Source of the DNA: Xenopus tropicalis | Taxonomy: Eukaryota; Chordata; Amphibia; Anura; Pipidae | DNA length: 64,000 bases | Direction: 5' to 3' | NCBI RefSeq assembly: GCF_000004195.4 | Contig: NC_030685.2 | Span: 52,342,016-52,406,015 of the forward strand | In this document: positions 35,627-48,200 of the stretch, piece by piece | How the letters are laid out: each line of letters opens with the position of its first letter | Position numbering within the stretch: position 1 is the stretch's first letter | Made by a program: the position numbers and the translations under genes | Notes under the pieces: generated by a model | The model's input: the letters and a program-made list of their open reading frames with translations, nothing else | What the model was told of the DNA's origin: nothing | The model's database searches: none

Positions 35627-36046
35627 TTAAAGACATGTCAACCCCAAAAAATAAATTAAAAGAAAACTTAATTCTAAGCAACTTTGCACTATACATTCAT
35701 TACATATTTGTAATGGTTTTTGAGTTATTTGTATATATAGCTGCTATTAAAAGCAGTGTTTGTCTGTCCTTTCTATTCTCTGGCCTGGTGGCTCTGGCGT
35801 TTGAAACAATGAAACAAATGCCAGCAGATTTTACAGACCTGCGTTGCTGGAGGGGCCTGGCACTTGCAACATTGTTTAAAAAGTAACAACCAGGAGTTCA
35901 GCAAATTCTGCTTTCAATAGCAATTACATTTACAAATAACTTTTAAAACATTAATATTTTTTAATAAATTTATATTGGAAAGTTGCTTAGAATTTTTTTT
36001 CTTTTATAAGGCCAAAAAATTATTTTGGGGTTGACATGTCCTTTAA
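35627..36046. mobile_element. TTAA-flanked MITE (AAAGACATGTCAACCCC)
   Basis: TTAAAGACATGTCAACCCC at the left and ggggttgacatgtcctttaa at the right, 420 bp, with TTAA duplicated. A truncated relative is at 62795-62993. Confidence 0.8.
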
Positions 36047-36172
36047 ATAGGATCTTTACCCAGCATTTTATTTTGCCTAAAGAGGTAATTCTGTGGAACT
36101 ATTGTATATATTATTTTATTTTAGTAGTTGGAAGCAGTCTGTTTGTTCCATTCTGCACTGCTAGCTCTTAGG

Positions 36173-36490
36173 GTAGTGGCACATGGGGAGATTAGTCACC
36201 TCGCGACAAATCTTCGTTGTGGCGGGCGACTAATCTCCCCGCAATGCCATCCCACCAGCTAGAATGTAAATCACCGGTGGGGTGGCATACGCATCGCTGC
36301 GATGTCCCGAAGTCTTGAGATGAAACTTTGGGTGACTTTGGGAATGAAATGATGTTAGGGTGAAGGCACATGAAGCTACTAGTAGTAGCTACTTGTCACT
36401 GCTACAGAAATAGACAATGCTGATCATTTACTGATAATTGTCTCTATATGTGTTTTGGCAGAGGCAATTTTCAGTATTGTCTTTGTCGCG
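36173..36490. mobile_element. Two truncated MITE halves
   Basis: 36173-36350 is the left part of a GGGTAGTGGCACATGGGGAG element; 36357-36490 is the left part of the GGGTGAAGGCACATG family (see 10112). Neither keeps its right terminus. Confidence 0.6.
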
Positions 36491-36588
36491 GTATTTTCTG
36501 GCATTTAGTACTGATGACAATGAGCTCTTCAGCCTATAGGAGTCAGCTTTCCTCCAGAAAAGACTGTGATTCCCATAATACCTTAAAT

Positions 36589-36695
36589 CAGTGATCCCCA
36601 ACCAGTGGCTCATGAGCAACATGTTGCTCACCAAACCCTTTGATGTTGCTCCCTTTGGCCCCAAAGCAGGTGTTTAAATTTCTGACTACCCCAGT
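36589..36695. mobile_element. hAT-like MITE fragment (CAGTGATCCCCAACC)
   Basis: The first 107 bp of the family defined at 31191-31485, including CAACATGTTGCTCACC; right end missing. Confidence 0.65.
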
Positions 36696-36760
36696 AAAGT
36701 TCTACAATTCATAGAGTTAACAATGTTGACATGGAAGTACCCAAGCAACAACACTCTATA

Positions 36761-37427
36761 GGGTTGATTCACTAAAGTGCGATAAAACGAGCACTAATTA
36801 TAGCATGCGTTAAAATTTTTATCGCGTCTAATTTTTTGCGTCTTAACGCACAATTCACTAAAAGTATATTTGTGTTAATTTAGATGCGATGCTGTTTGCA
36901 TTATTTAAGTCGTGAAGACTATTTTCGTGCGGTATTCAACGCAACACACGATAATTAACGAAGCGTGCTACTTGTCGCGCGCGATAATTAATGCACGTGC
37001 GCTACTTATCGCGCACGCCATATTAGCTATACACACCATTACATTCGAAAAACTACTTTTTTTGAAAATGACCATTTCCCTGCAAACTGGAGGATGCATT
37101 ACTCTAGGGCCAACACATACTTAAATAAATCACACTGCAAAGTCCATATTGTGTTGCCAAAAGCTGGTGAACTGTACTTTTCTATAATTACCGCCTGCCC
37201 CAAGTAGGTGTTAATTTTCGCACAGACTAATGGGATATTTAGCGCGTCTAAGTGTTTGTGAATCATGCGTTAGTATTATTTCTGTGCAAGAATTAACGAA
37301 ATGCGGTAAAATTAACGCATTTGGTTGGGCGCTATTTAATGCACGCGATATGCGACTTAGCGCATGCGATAATACTTTTAACGCAAAAAAGCATGTGATA
37401 TGTGTTATTGCACTAGTGAATCAACCC
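36761..37427. mobile_element. Palindromic GGGTTGATTCACTAA MITE
   Basis: A 667-bp element with ends GGGTTGATTCACTAAAGTGC and gcactagtgaatcaaccc. Unlike the CGAAAAA family, its interior is made of GCGATAA/TTAACGC words. A middle section (37040-37190) is less structured and may be a further insertion. Confidence 0.75.
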
Positions 37428-38942
37428 TTATATTCTATGTTTCCAACACCACACACTTTATGGCAGTTTGTGAATGGCCCACCTAAATAGGGACACTTTG
37501 GAGTTATGACTTCAATATTTCATTATATTTCCATTTTAATATTTCTAATAAGTTATTGCCCAGAAAAGTGGCAGTGGAAGAAACATTTGTATGATTTTTC
37601 CCTCTCTTTTGCACCATATTCTGTGTGTACCTCACATGGACATCAAAAGGGTAGAAAATTGGGACACAAAATTGCTTAAATTTGCTTTTTCCTATGTACT
37701 AATGCACTGGATTAATTACCTTTAATTGCACAGTGGCTCATGTGGCATTGAAAAGAGCTTAATGTTCCTTCCATTGTTTGGCAGAGGGCTCATTGTGCAA
37801 GCAAGCACTCCTACCCCTATCCTTTATAGAATGTCTGTGTTTTGTCTCCTAGTCACTAAGATGGATGCAGAATTTCCTCCTGTCTGTGCTGCCTGGTACT
37901 TAATCTCAGCCTTCCAGGCTCATTTTACTAGCATGCAGGGGACTTGCCCATCTTGTTTTTCCACAACCATTTTGAGTAATGTCATTAAATAGGAAGGCAC
38001 TTTCTTTAACACTTGCAATCTGCAGAACATGTAAAGAACACACCATTTTGTAGAAGCCAAAATAAACAGCCGCCAATTTCTCTTTTTAAATATGTTTGTC
38101 TGCAGCTGTTATGAATTGTTCATTATACTGCCTGTTCGCCTACCATGCCTGTCAACAAGCTTTGTGTTAGCATCTCCTACAGTGCATTATTTCTTTATTT
38201 CTACTGTTTATTTTCCTCTGAGATGGAGGGCCACTGGGACTAAAACTGTGTTTGTATAGAAATGCTGAAAACATGACTTCAGTATTATTCACTTTTATTT
38301 AATGACAGCAGGGCAGCCTTCTGCAGTACTTTGGCAAAGACTTCTGCAATTTTATTATTGTTTTGCTTAATCTACTTTTTACTTACAGCTGCTAAGTGGG
38401 TCCACAGAGTAGGACAAAGGGGACATGTGTGATGACATCGGCGCCAGCATCACTCAAAGCACTGATGTCATCATGTGGCATCATCACGTGATGATGGTTT
38501 TGGCTGCGTGATGGTAGCATGTTTGGCAGGGCCAATTTTATCTGCAGGACGCAATTAGTATGATTTCTGTTTGGTTTTCAGCATGTTGAAAACTGGGCAG
38601 AATGCAACTGTTTCTGCAAAGTGGAAAGTACAGGGTCACAACACAGTAGAAAAACATGAAGTGGAAACATCATTAATGTGACGTGGCCTAATAAACCATG
38701 TATCTAAGGATCTAAGGTGCAAACATATATGTTGTACCTTGCTTAGAGTTTCTGTGGGCATTTACATTATTTCTGGACTTTTCTTGACTTTTTCAAGTGA
38801 GACTAAAGCTGGCCATACACATGGTACATGTATGCTGCCCTGCCAACCCCAACCAATATCTGTGTGCCATCAATATCAGTTAGTTTGTTTTTGCCACCAT
38901 GTTGGCCTCTGCATGGTGCATCCTGTTCACCTCCTGCTAGGG
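37428..38942. other. Intron sequence, nothing firm
   Basis: Short inverted similarities (GATGACATCGG / TGATGTCATC near 38430-38475) and a left-end fragment TAAAGCTGGCCATACACATG at 38805 without a partner. No coding support. Confidence 0.5.
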
Positions 38943-39128
38943 CAGTCATTCTCAACCTTCCTAATGCCGCAACCCTTTAATACAGTTCCTCATGTTGTGG
39001 TGACCCCCAACCATAAAATTATTCCTAAAACCATCGGAATTATGTGTTTTCTGATGGTCTTAGGTGACCCGTTTGAAAGGGTCATTCGACCCCCAAAGGG
39101 GCCCCAACCCACAGGTTGAGAACCGCTG
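38943..39128. mobile_element. SPIN-type hAT MITE, copy 2
   Basis: A 186-bp element with ends CAGTCATTCTCAACC and GGTTGAGAACCGCTG, same orientation as copy 1. It is flanked by the exact 8-bp duplication TGCTAGGG (38935-38942 and 39129-39136). The two copies differ at scattered sites, consistent with independent insertion of related source elements. Confidence 0.9.
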
Positions 39129-39136
39129 TGCTAGGG

Positions 39137-39946
39137 GGTTGGCAGGGGGTCACTTACAGAAGTAAAGTTTAACCAATGGAAAGTTTTAAATAACAACAGT
39201 GACACTTTCACGTTGAAATAGGAATATGGACTTGTAGGCTCTAGCTTAGCTTCATCACCATAAATCAAAAGTGTAGCTGGCCTTGGCACTTGGTTGCTGA
39301 TTTCTGAAACATCACTTGGTCCAAAAGTTGTACTCTCTGCTACAGGTTCTTCCATACCAGGGCAGTTCAGCATAAATGTTGATTGTCAGTGCAAGGAAAG
39401 TAACGTACTGGAATAAATAAGCAAAAAGGGACATGGAATTGAGGTGCCAGTGTTTAAATCCAATAAAAGAAGCACTGTTTGTGAGCAGTTTAACAAGCAC
39501 TGCTGGACTGGTTACAGGACTTTCCCCTGAAAACTCAGGCTGGACGCGCTGTTCCTGATTCACACACAATGTTTTCCTTTCTCTCGTATGACTTCAGCTT
39601 ACTTCAGACTAATTATCGGAATAAACACCAACCTGTCATTTCCAATACACTGACCAGAACTCATTTTACAGTAGGCTCCTAGTATACTTTTTCATTTGGA
39701 ACATTTTCCCAGCAGGCCACTGTTCTGAACTTTATTTATCAGCTGGCATTCTTTGGTAATGCCCTAACTTTTAGCAAAGTATAGTTAGGAAAAGTCCATG
39801 CAGCATTGATGCGCTAAAAAATGTATATTAAAAGCATTAAAGGGATTAAAGGGATTTCTGGAGAGGCCGAAAAGGATGCATGCAATCCTGGGGGGGATCA
39901 GGGGGTGGTGAAGAATAAGGCCACCCCAAACAGAAATACAGCGCTG
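39137..39946. other. Intron sequence, no supported gene
   Basis: Two overlapping short minus-strand frames (39131-39569) include a hydrophobic stretch but no recognised family, splice sites or conserved motif. Confidence 0.45.
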
Positions 39947-40312
39947 TTAAAGGAGTTGTTTGTCTTTGAACTTTTAATATGATGTAGAGAAGAATATTCT
40001 GAGACAATTTGCAGTTGGTCTTAATTTTTTATTATTTATGTTTTTTTTTAATTGTGTAGTTTTGCAGCTCTCCAGTTTGGTTTTCAGCAGCTATCTGGTT
40101 GCTAGGGCCCAAATTACCATAGCAGCCAAGCAGTGGTGTGAATGAGGGAGGGCTTGACTAGAAAGATTGCTCACAGGGCAAAAGTTTTTTTGGCTACTGG
40201 GGTCAATGACCTCAATTCGAAAGCTTCAAAAGCTTTTGAAATAATTTAAAAACTAGTTGAAAGGTTTCTCAGAATTGTCCATTCTTTGGACAAAGGTAAA
40301 CAGCCCCTTTAT
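39947..40312. mobile_element. TTAAAGGAGTTGTTTG T2-like MITE
   Basis: Begins TTAAAGGAGTTGTTTGTC and ends in a decayed complement (gtaaacagccccttta). Landmarks GCAGCTCTCCAGTTTGG and GGTTGCTAGGGCCC are typical of this Xenopus repeat. Same family as the outer element at 2103-3470. Confidence 0.75.
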
Positions 40313-40439
40313 TATTCAGTCCATTCATTGGCTCATATAACCTAGTACATATGTGTACCCATGGATTGTTTATGTGCCCAGTGAATCGTATAATCCAGGG
40401 GGAGGCCCTTAGTACTTAAAATTGCAGTTTTCTATTTAA

Positions 40440-40592
40440 GAAAACTGCAAAAAGTCGCGGAAAATATACGAAAAAGTCGCAATGGAAAAATCGCGGGACA
40501 TACGAAAAAGTCGCATAAATAGCGATCATTACGAAAAACGCATTCGGACGCCTTCAGATCGTTCGTGGATTTGTAAATCTCCCCCCTAGTCT
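40440..40592. mobile_element. CGAAAAA-type MITE, half element
   Basis: Only the CGAAAAAGTCGCA-rich right half remains, ending cgttcgtggatttgtaaatc. Confidence 0.6.
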
Positions 40593-43500
40593 CACATTTG
40601 TTGGCAGATATCAGCTGCATGTGCCTGCACCCAGGTGGATTTTGGCACCCCCAGTGATTGTATCTTTCCTTCTCCTTTAAAGGGTAGGTGAGAGATATTC
40701 CAATGTTTAAAAGAGTAAATGCAGTAGGCCTAGTTATTGCAATACTGAATTGTGTATATTTAGAGTGAAAGTGCCCTTTTAAATGCTTTCTAGTTTTTGG
40801 AACTCTGGATAGTACACAATCACTTTATCCTCTCCTCTGCTGTTTGAACAACACTGGAAAGAGTTCACAAAGCTGCCCTATTTCCAGACCAGTGAATGAA
40901 GCCAAGTCGGTGTCCCACGCTTTCTGAGAACTGAACATGTGTTTCGGTTAAGGGCAGTGTTTCTGCAGAATGCTGGCTGACTCTATTGTCTCTGTTTTTG
41001 GCTTTGTCATTTTATAGTCTATGCTTGAAGCAAATAATGACCAGTCATTTTCTTTTTTATCCGTAAAAAGTGGATGAAATAGAAGCAAGTTGCTGTGAAT
41101 TTTCTTCTTGTTGACACCTGGGGGGGATTCATATATTAGAGTTAAATTAGAGCTAGAAAAAATGTCAAATCCCCAAAAGCCTTAATCTGTTTTGTAAATA
41201 TGGTGATTTTGTAGACTCATAAAGTGTTAAAGTTTGTGCGAGTTTTTTGAGTTATTAACGCCATTTTGCTTAAGTTAATAACATAAAATTCCGAAAGTTG
41301 AGTTAAACTGGCTAAACCGTGTTTTTAAAGAAGAAAAAAAAATTTTGATGCACCTTTGTTAAATAAACTGGTATTATACTAGTATAATAATATATACTAT
41401 ATATATATATATATCTCCTCTGTTGACGACACTCCCCATTCTAATATCAAAGGCTGGGTGCTCACCATAAGATATTTATATATATATATAATATTATAAG
41501 TTGAAAGCACTCGCAGCCAAAATAAAAATATTTATTGCTCCGCACTCATATCTACGTGTTTCGATCCACCAGGAGGGATCGTTGTCAGGAATAATTAGTG
41601 AATATTTATAATAGTGTCTGTTCCACTTTAAAAAATATTACTTTAAAAGCATAGCTGAGTGATTGAGTTCAGGGTTATTTTTATTTGCACTCAGTGTAGT
41701 ACAGATTTTACTGGCTTATAGGAGCCCAACATTTTCAATTAAGACTCTGAAAACAGACACATACAACATAGCCCATGAACTGTGGCACCCTACAGGAGAA
41801 AGGAGTGGGTCCTCCTCCACCCATTCCTATATGACACAATTGTCTCTTAAGAGTAAAGGTCCATTGGACCGATTCGGCAGCTTATCGGCCCGTGTAGGGG
41901 CAGAACCGAGGGGCCTGGCCTGGCCTGAAATTGGGCAGATATCGATCGGCCAGGTTAGAAAATCCAGTCGGATCGGGGACCGCATTGGCTCGTTGATGCA
42001 GTCCCCGAACCAACTGCCCGATTGCCGCGTGTAGAATTCGATTGTTTGGCCCCAGGGCCAAACAATCGTATTCGCCTACATGCCTCCCCGATATTGCCCA
42101 CCCGTAGGTACCCGTGTATGGCCAGCTTTACAGGCAATATCTATAACAGATAACAGTGTTACTAACTGCTGGAGCTTTCGGGCTATGGGACACTTAAAGA
42201 CAAAATCACACCATGCTCTGCCTGTGTTTTGTAGGCAGGCAGATAGATGCGGATTGTTCTCATGTGCACCTCAATGCAGCTCCACTGATAGGCACAGCAT
42301 CAGCCTAAATGCAGCTACACAGAGTGGAGATCAGCCTGAAAATTCATGCTTTTGTGTTTTTTTTGACTCCATATAGCTGCTGTAAGTCTTGCCTGCCTTG
42401 CATTCTGAATTGAGCACTGCTACAGTACAGAAAAGCTTATCTCCTTATCCATTTCCAGCAGTTGCCATAAAGCCAGGTGCAATTTGAAAAACAAATTAAA
42501 TCTCACTTTATTAGTGTGGGAAAAATCTGGAATTGAAATTGAATTTTATCCATACTTTTTCATGTGATAAGCCATAAAATAATAGCAGTTGCCTGCAGTA
42601 GCGCAGATTTAACCTTGGGCAACAAATCTCCCCATGTAAATAAATAATAAATACTATTAGGAATAGAATTCAATTATTTATTTCTGGTGTACTAGCTGAA
42701 AAAACCCTAAAGTTTGAAAAGTAAGCAACCCCTTTAAATATTACTAAATTGTGTAACAGCAGTGTCAGAGAACCATGGGTCCTAGAACAAAACCAAACCA
42801 TGCCCCTCTATTCATATCTCTCAAAACTCTGGTTTTGTACCTGAGCGATACTGTAGTATGTAATTCTTTATTTTGTTTTAACCTGTTGTTGAGGCAGGAT
42901 ACTAAAACTGCAGTTAATGATGGACTGCATCTCCCATCATTATTGGCAGAGTGGGAGAGGCAAAAGAATTTTTGTGGCACTAGAGTTATTCTCAGACTCT
43001 GCGCTGCCAGACATTATGACTCTGGGCCATGTCGTGTTAGGAAAATTGACTGTTGTCTGAAGCGATCCTGGCACTCGCTGCCTTGTTGAGCCAGCTTGAC
43101 AGGAATGTGGAGGAAATTACTCTCCTTTCACATCTATTGTTATAACTATGCAGTAAATTTCCCTGGTGTTGCCAAAGGTTGAATTGTACTGGCTAGGAAT
43201 AGATGCTTCAGTGGAGCTGACACTAAATTTGCAGCTGCAGGGGTAATTTTTAGTGGACTTCAACAACATATTTCCGTGAACATTTCTCAAGTCAATATTA
43301 TTATTTTATTATATTTTGTATAAAATGTATAAGCTTAGAGAATGCAGCAGAGCTTAAAAAATCCATAATCGTATGTAGTTAATATGTGCATGTGCAGTAT
43401 TTGTGGAATGTTGGCTGCTACTGTACCTTTAGAATCTTGTCACACACACAGATACAATCTCCACCCTCTGGTTGCAAGCAGTTCTTTTATTATGATCTTG

Positions 43501-44531
43501 CAGTGTACCTGGAGATATTGCAGCTGTCATTATGATGCCTTTGGAGGAAGTTGAGAAGCTTGGCAGAGCCATGCATTTTTCATGAGCTGTCCCTGCGGTA
43601 TGCTGCATTAACCGTAGCATTACATGTAAGCGCTGTGCGATATTGTAAAGCAAAGACTGCTCTAAAGATGAAAGAGTCAAACACAAATCTGAGAGAAGAA
43701 CTGCTGCAGTGGCAATTCTAAAGCTGTGTCCAATACACATGCATCATTGTCTGCAGCTAAAATCACTGTGCAGTTTTCCAGTAACTTTAGCAATAATGTA
43801 GAGACCTACAGGATACTGTCAACCAAAAGCAGACAAGGAAGCCTTGGGCTTGGAACAGTATTCAGCTATTTGGGATGAGCAGCACGTTTTCAGTTAGTTC
43901 TTAGAGAAACCATAAGGCACTGAAGTAACAGTGATGTTCTCTAAGAAAAAAAAGCAGAGATATACCATGTTGTCATTAGTTTGCAACTTGCTAGTCCTGA
44001 ATGTCAATGCTTGGTTATAGATCCTGAAAGGGTTATTTATTTAGGCTCATTTATGTCCGCAAGCACTGTGGACATTTGTGTTACATTTGTTGCTGATTAG
44101 TCCTTCTTACTTTCTTAATTTCTTTCTTAAATAAGCCCTATTGTGGTTAATAAACAAGCTTATTCTTTGAACACAATAAATACACCTCTTTCACCTTTGC
44201 AAAAGCTCATGGAAGCTGATGGTGTAGCAAATTGAACTTTATCATTCCAGGAGTGAACTTACTGTTTATTTATAACACGGGTAACGTGAATGTTACAGGC
44301 CTACATGCAGAGTTTATAGGCTGTTCTGTAGGCAATACTGTGCCCTGCAAAAATGTTCATCCTCTAGAGTAGACCAACTAAGCTGAGCAACACAGAGAAT
44401 ATCTGCCAGAAGAATGGACCAGAATCACCTCTGAACAGTGTGCACTTACCTTAAAATATTTAACACTCTTATTGCTGCAAAAGCTCCTACAAAATAGTCT
44501 GGGGATTAAATACTAATACAAGCTGCATATT
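40593..44531. other. Intron sequence with minor repeats
   Basis: (TA)n runs at about 41396-41415 and 41472-41500. 41850-42133 resembles the GGCCATACACG family (right end gtgtatggccagctt) but the left end is weak. The remainder shows no gene. Confidence 0.45.
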
Positions 44532-44947
44532 ATGTAGAGCAGTGCTGTCCAACTTCTGTGGTGCCGAGGGCCGGAATTTCTCTAGCATACATAGTAGAGG
44601 GCCGATAATGGAAGACATTTTTGACCACTCCCCTTTTTTAAACTGCACCCACCTCAAACCACACCCATGTTATCACTTAAGACCATGCCCACATTAATTG
44701 TGGTAGCGTAGCAAAAACCCAAATGCTTGGTGCTCACTATTGGGATATCAACCTTCATTCATATGTGAAAGAATTATATTATGTCATATTAAGACACACC
44801 CTTAAATCCATATGCCTCCTCCTCCCCTGTGGATAGCAAAGCAACCTCCAGCACAAAATTACACACCTTAGGGACCATTTAATGGCTATTTCCAACTGTT
44901 AACTAACTCCCAGAACAAACCCCTGCCAGGTTCACCTCCCCAGGCAG

Positions 44948-45200
44948 CATAGAGCAGGCAGAGTATGGCAAAACTGGGAGCATACGGCAGGCAGAGTATG
45001 GCACACACAGGCAGCATAGGGCAGGTAAAGTATGGCGCACACACAGGCAGTACTCAGCCTGCCCTATGCTGCCTGTGTGTGCCATACTCTGTCTGCCCTA
45101 TGCTGCCTGTGTGTACCATACTCTGTCTGCCCTATGCTGCCTGTGTGTGCCATAATCTACCTGCCCTACCCCACCTGTATGTGCCATCCTCTGCCTGCAG
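44948..45200. repeat. 34-bp minisatellite, inverted then direct
   Basis: About three reverse-oriented units (GCAGAGTATGGCACACACAG) are followed, after a switch near 45055, by about four forward units (CTGTGTGTGCCATACTCTG). The same unit occurs in about 11 forward copies at 60051-60415. Frames across it are repeats, not genes. Confidence 0.85.
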
Positions 45201-45355
45201 CCTACAGTGACACAATGCTGGCACTGTTCCTATGGTCTGAGGTGTGAAGAGGTGAACAATGTGGGTGCTTACGGTCTGAGTTTGAGAGGTGTGAACAATG
45301 CAGGGGGTAAACAATGCAGAGATTAAAAGACGTGAACAGTACAGGGGATTACATG

Positions 45356-46287
45356 TGTAGGGACCCATAGGGTTAAGCTCCCTATGGCTTTACTTCCCTA
45401 CTTTTTCCTTATCTGTACTGTTATAGGGTAGACCCCTCTATACTCAGGTTACAGTTTCTTAAGCTATCCCTTACAGGTTTAGCTCATTTAACCACTCCCC
45501 TTGTGCAGGCTATATAGTGTCTTACACAAGGAAGTGTTTTCCTCTTTGGCTGCTGATCTGCTACCTGAAGCAGAGCTCCATCGAGCCTGGGTACAGATCC
45601 GGCCCAGTAAGCCACTATCCATCCAAATTAAGTCGGGGACAGGGCCCCGTGAATGAGGAAAAGACAGTATAGCAGCATATTTCATAGCACCCTCTAGAAG
45701 TGGTGAGTTCAGACAGAGTTATACAGAAAGAGCAGCCATTTGCTCCATCCAGGATAATAGCAAAGGAGTAGTCTTCCTAACAGGCATTACTGGCCTTAGA
45801 TTAGGGACACAGAAGTGCTAGGGAAATAGGTTAGCAAATATGCCTTGCCCTAACCTCCAAAAGAGCATGGGACTATGCCGGTGAGCTTTCCTACCTATCA
45901 CGCTGTTGGTGTTCTACCTGCCCAAATCTCTTGATGAGAAGGGATACACAGGGGAGCATCATACTTCTGCTATTTATCCATCTTTACCATCAATTGTATA
46001 ACTGCATACTGTGTACCATCTATTAAGTGAGTATCGAAATACCCTGATTACCTTTGTCTTGGACAAATAAAGTACTATCCAGTTCCTTCATAAGAATCCT
46101 CTGGCGTCCATTTATCTCTATTGCACCACACTACTTCAGCTAGTTGTAGTTCAACAACCCCTCAGCTCCATTATATACCTCCCACGTAGCGGAGGCCCAC
46201 TCCTGTGCATTAAGGTCGCATGTAACACATGCTCTACAGCACGCTACTAGCCTGGGTTGGCCATTTCATAGCCAAATAGGTGTTACA
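45356..46287. mobile_element. Solo LTR nested in the hAT element
   Basis: Comparison with the hAT copy at 59416 shows an insertion beginning TGTAGGGACCCATAGGG and ending GGTGTTACA, flanked by CATG (45352-45355 and 46288-46291). TG...CA ends, a TATATAG box-like site (about 45512) and an AATAAA signal (about 46066) suggest a solitary LTR left by recombination. The parent family is not identified. Confidence 0.65.
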
Positions 46288-46466
46288 CATGTTTAAACAA
46301 AATCTGAGGTGTGAGCCATGCACGGGGCCAGATAATCTCAGTTCTGAAACAATTAAACCTTACACAAAGGTAAGCCATCAAAGCAGCCAGACAGGTGGGG
46401 GGCCACACAGAGGGGGGTTTGCGGGCCGGGCCCGCGGGCCGCCAGTTGGACAGCACTGATGTAGAG

Positions 46467-47818
46467 CATCACATGTAGTGGCTCATTTATAATAAAAAGA
46501 AATAACTGAAATCAGTAGTTGGCTTACATCTGGACAAGTGGTCTTTTAATCCACTGCACCAATAGTTACCACCACTAGCTCAGAAAGTTCTGGCAAGGTA
46601 CAAGTCTGATAAGCCTGCATGGGACAGGCAGAGGGGTGATTGGTAGAGAAGCCATGCACACACAGATTTTGTCAGGCATTTTTGCTGATTTAAAGGTATT
46701 TTACATCAAGAAAGACTAGTTGAAAATAACTTTTTTTGTTGTAGCTCAATAATTGTTTGAGCTTTTCCAGTCATGTAGGAAGCCTGAGAATCTCTGAATG
46801 TGTTTAAGCGTTTGCACTTTTTCCTTCAATACTTCAGCAAAGTAATGGTGGGTACAACAGCTGAACATTCCTGTACATACATCTGTCACTAAGATTTAAA
46901 TGTCTTCATCTTACTCAATGCAAACAGCTATATGTCTCACCGATTTAATATATTTTTAAGGGGGCATGATTCATAAACCAAATATAGGGCCCACCTTTGG
47001 CATAAAAGGGTTTCCTTGTCTTTTAAGCAAATTCTATTTTTACAAATTATTTCCATTTTGTAATAATAAAATGGTATCTGGTACTAAGCTGCATACAATC
47101 ATATTGGTAGCAGTGATTTTTTGGAAATGATTTTTAGCAGACTTAAGTTGTGGTGATCTAAATCATGGCACGATTCCTTATCCGAAAAACCCAGGACCCA
47201 AGCATTGCAGAATAGATCCTATATCTTTGTTCCTTTGGCGTAATGCAATGAATTTCTAGAGTTTCCATAGCTGCGCAACATATGGGATGGAAGATCCTGA
47301 TGTGATAATTGAAATGTGAGATCCCACATTGCTAAAATTTGGCCACCCCTGCTCCAAAGTATTGTTTACGTGTGTGTCTCACATCTCTAGCGAAAAACTT
47401 CCTTTCGTAACTTCGAAAACAGGGTTGTATTCCCCCCCATTGTGAGGCACAACAAGCAAGAGGTAGGAAAGCTCTATTTCTACTAGTCTGTAAATTTATT
47501 TTTTTTATTTTTCTTCCTAATGGTAAAGCTGCATTGAACATTCATCCTGTATATTTGTTGTACAGGGCTTGTCTGAACGTACATTGTTTCTTCAGTATAT
47601 GAGTATCCTAAGCAAACAGTTTCCTCTTATACAATTGAAAGTGTTCTAGATCAGAACGATCTGTTTTGGTTTGTTGGTTAGGTTAAAAATTAAGGTTGGT
47701 TGGTTTAAAAAACTTAAATCTGTGGTGTGTACACCAATCAAATGTAAACTTATGATTTACACAAGAACCATGGCAATTTGACCTTATAGCAGGGATTTTG
47801 CTCTACTTGTGACTCTTC
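46467..47818. other. Intron sequence with a dispersed repeat
   Basis: 46960-47215 contains an eroded copy of the repeat seen at 35068 (CCTTATCCGAAAAACCCAGG). No gene. Confidence 0.5.
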
Positions 47819-47823
47819 ATTAG

Positions 47824-48200
47824 TGTTGTGTCCCACATACATGTGTTATGATGTTCATCAACTAGTTTGCCTGTAGCTAGTTTGTCCCTCTCTCTTCCCT
47901 GTAGTTTGGTTCCTCCCATTTAGTCTCCCCTCCCACAGTCAGTATTTTTCAGACAAGTATCTGTAAGCATGTGCTGCATCCATCTTTCTGTATCTGGTAA
48001 AGTTACTTCGTTTTGACCTATGGATTTGTCACTGTAAGATCTGCACTGCAAGATTAAACTTCTTCAAGATCTTCACCTGTGTCTTCCATTGAGTCGCCTA
48101 TCTGTGGATACTGCCCTTATGTAAGTTATTGCCATTCCACTGGGACTTGGGACAGTCTAGGGATCAGTAATTACATAGCCACAGCAGCTGAAACAGAATA
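47824..48200 (+). repeat. 5' LTR of BEL/Pao element
   Basis: Begins TGTTGTGTCCCACATACATG, ends ...GCTGAAACAGAATA, 377 bp. Both ends are fixed by the ATTAG duplication and by loss of identity with the 3' copy. Contains a consensus donor GTAAGT at 48121, which could splice transcripts starting in the LTR. Confidence 0.93.

Larger units (their letters stand above)
44540..46458. mobile_element. hAT element (CAGTGCTGTCCAACT), host of a solo LTR
   Basis: Inverted termini CAGTGCTGTCCAACT and AGTTGGACAGCACTG, flanked by the exact 8-bp duplication ATGTAGAG (44532-44539 and 46459-46466), the hallmark of hAT transposons. No transposase remains. Internal parts are an inverted pair of 34-bp repeat arrays (44948-45200) and a 0.93-kb solo LTR (45356-46287), so the original element was about 1 kb. 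A second copy without the LTR lies at 59416-60709. Confidence 0.88.

Noticed and set aside
39131..39569. Two minus-strand frames with a hydrophobic segment, considered as a possible retro-pseudogene
   Set aside because: No recognised family, no poly-A tail, no target duplication and a frame change between the parts; insufficient evidence.
45032..45247. Cysteine-rich repeated frame (CLCVPYSVCP-like)
   Set aside because: A product of the 34-bp minisatellite; similar frames appear at 60014-60519 for the same reason.
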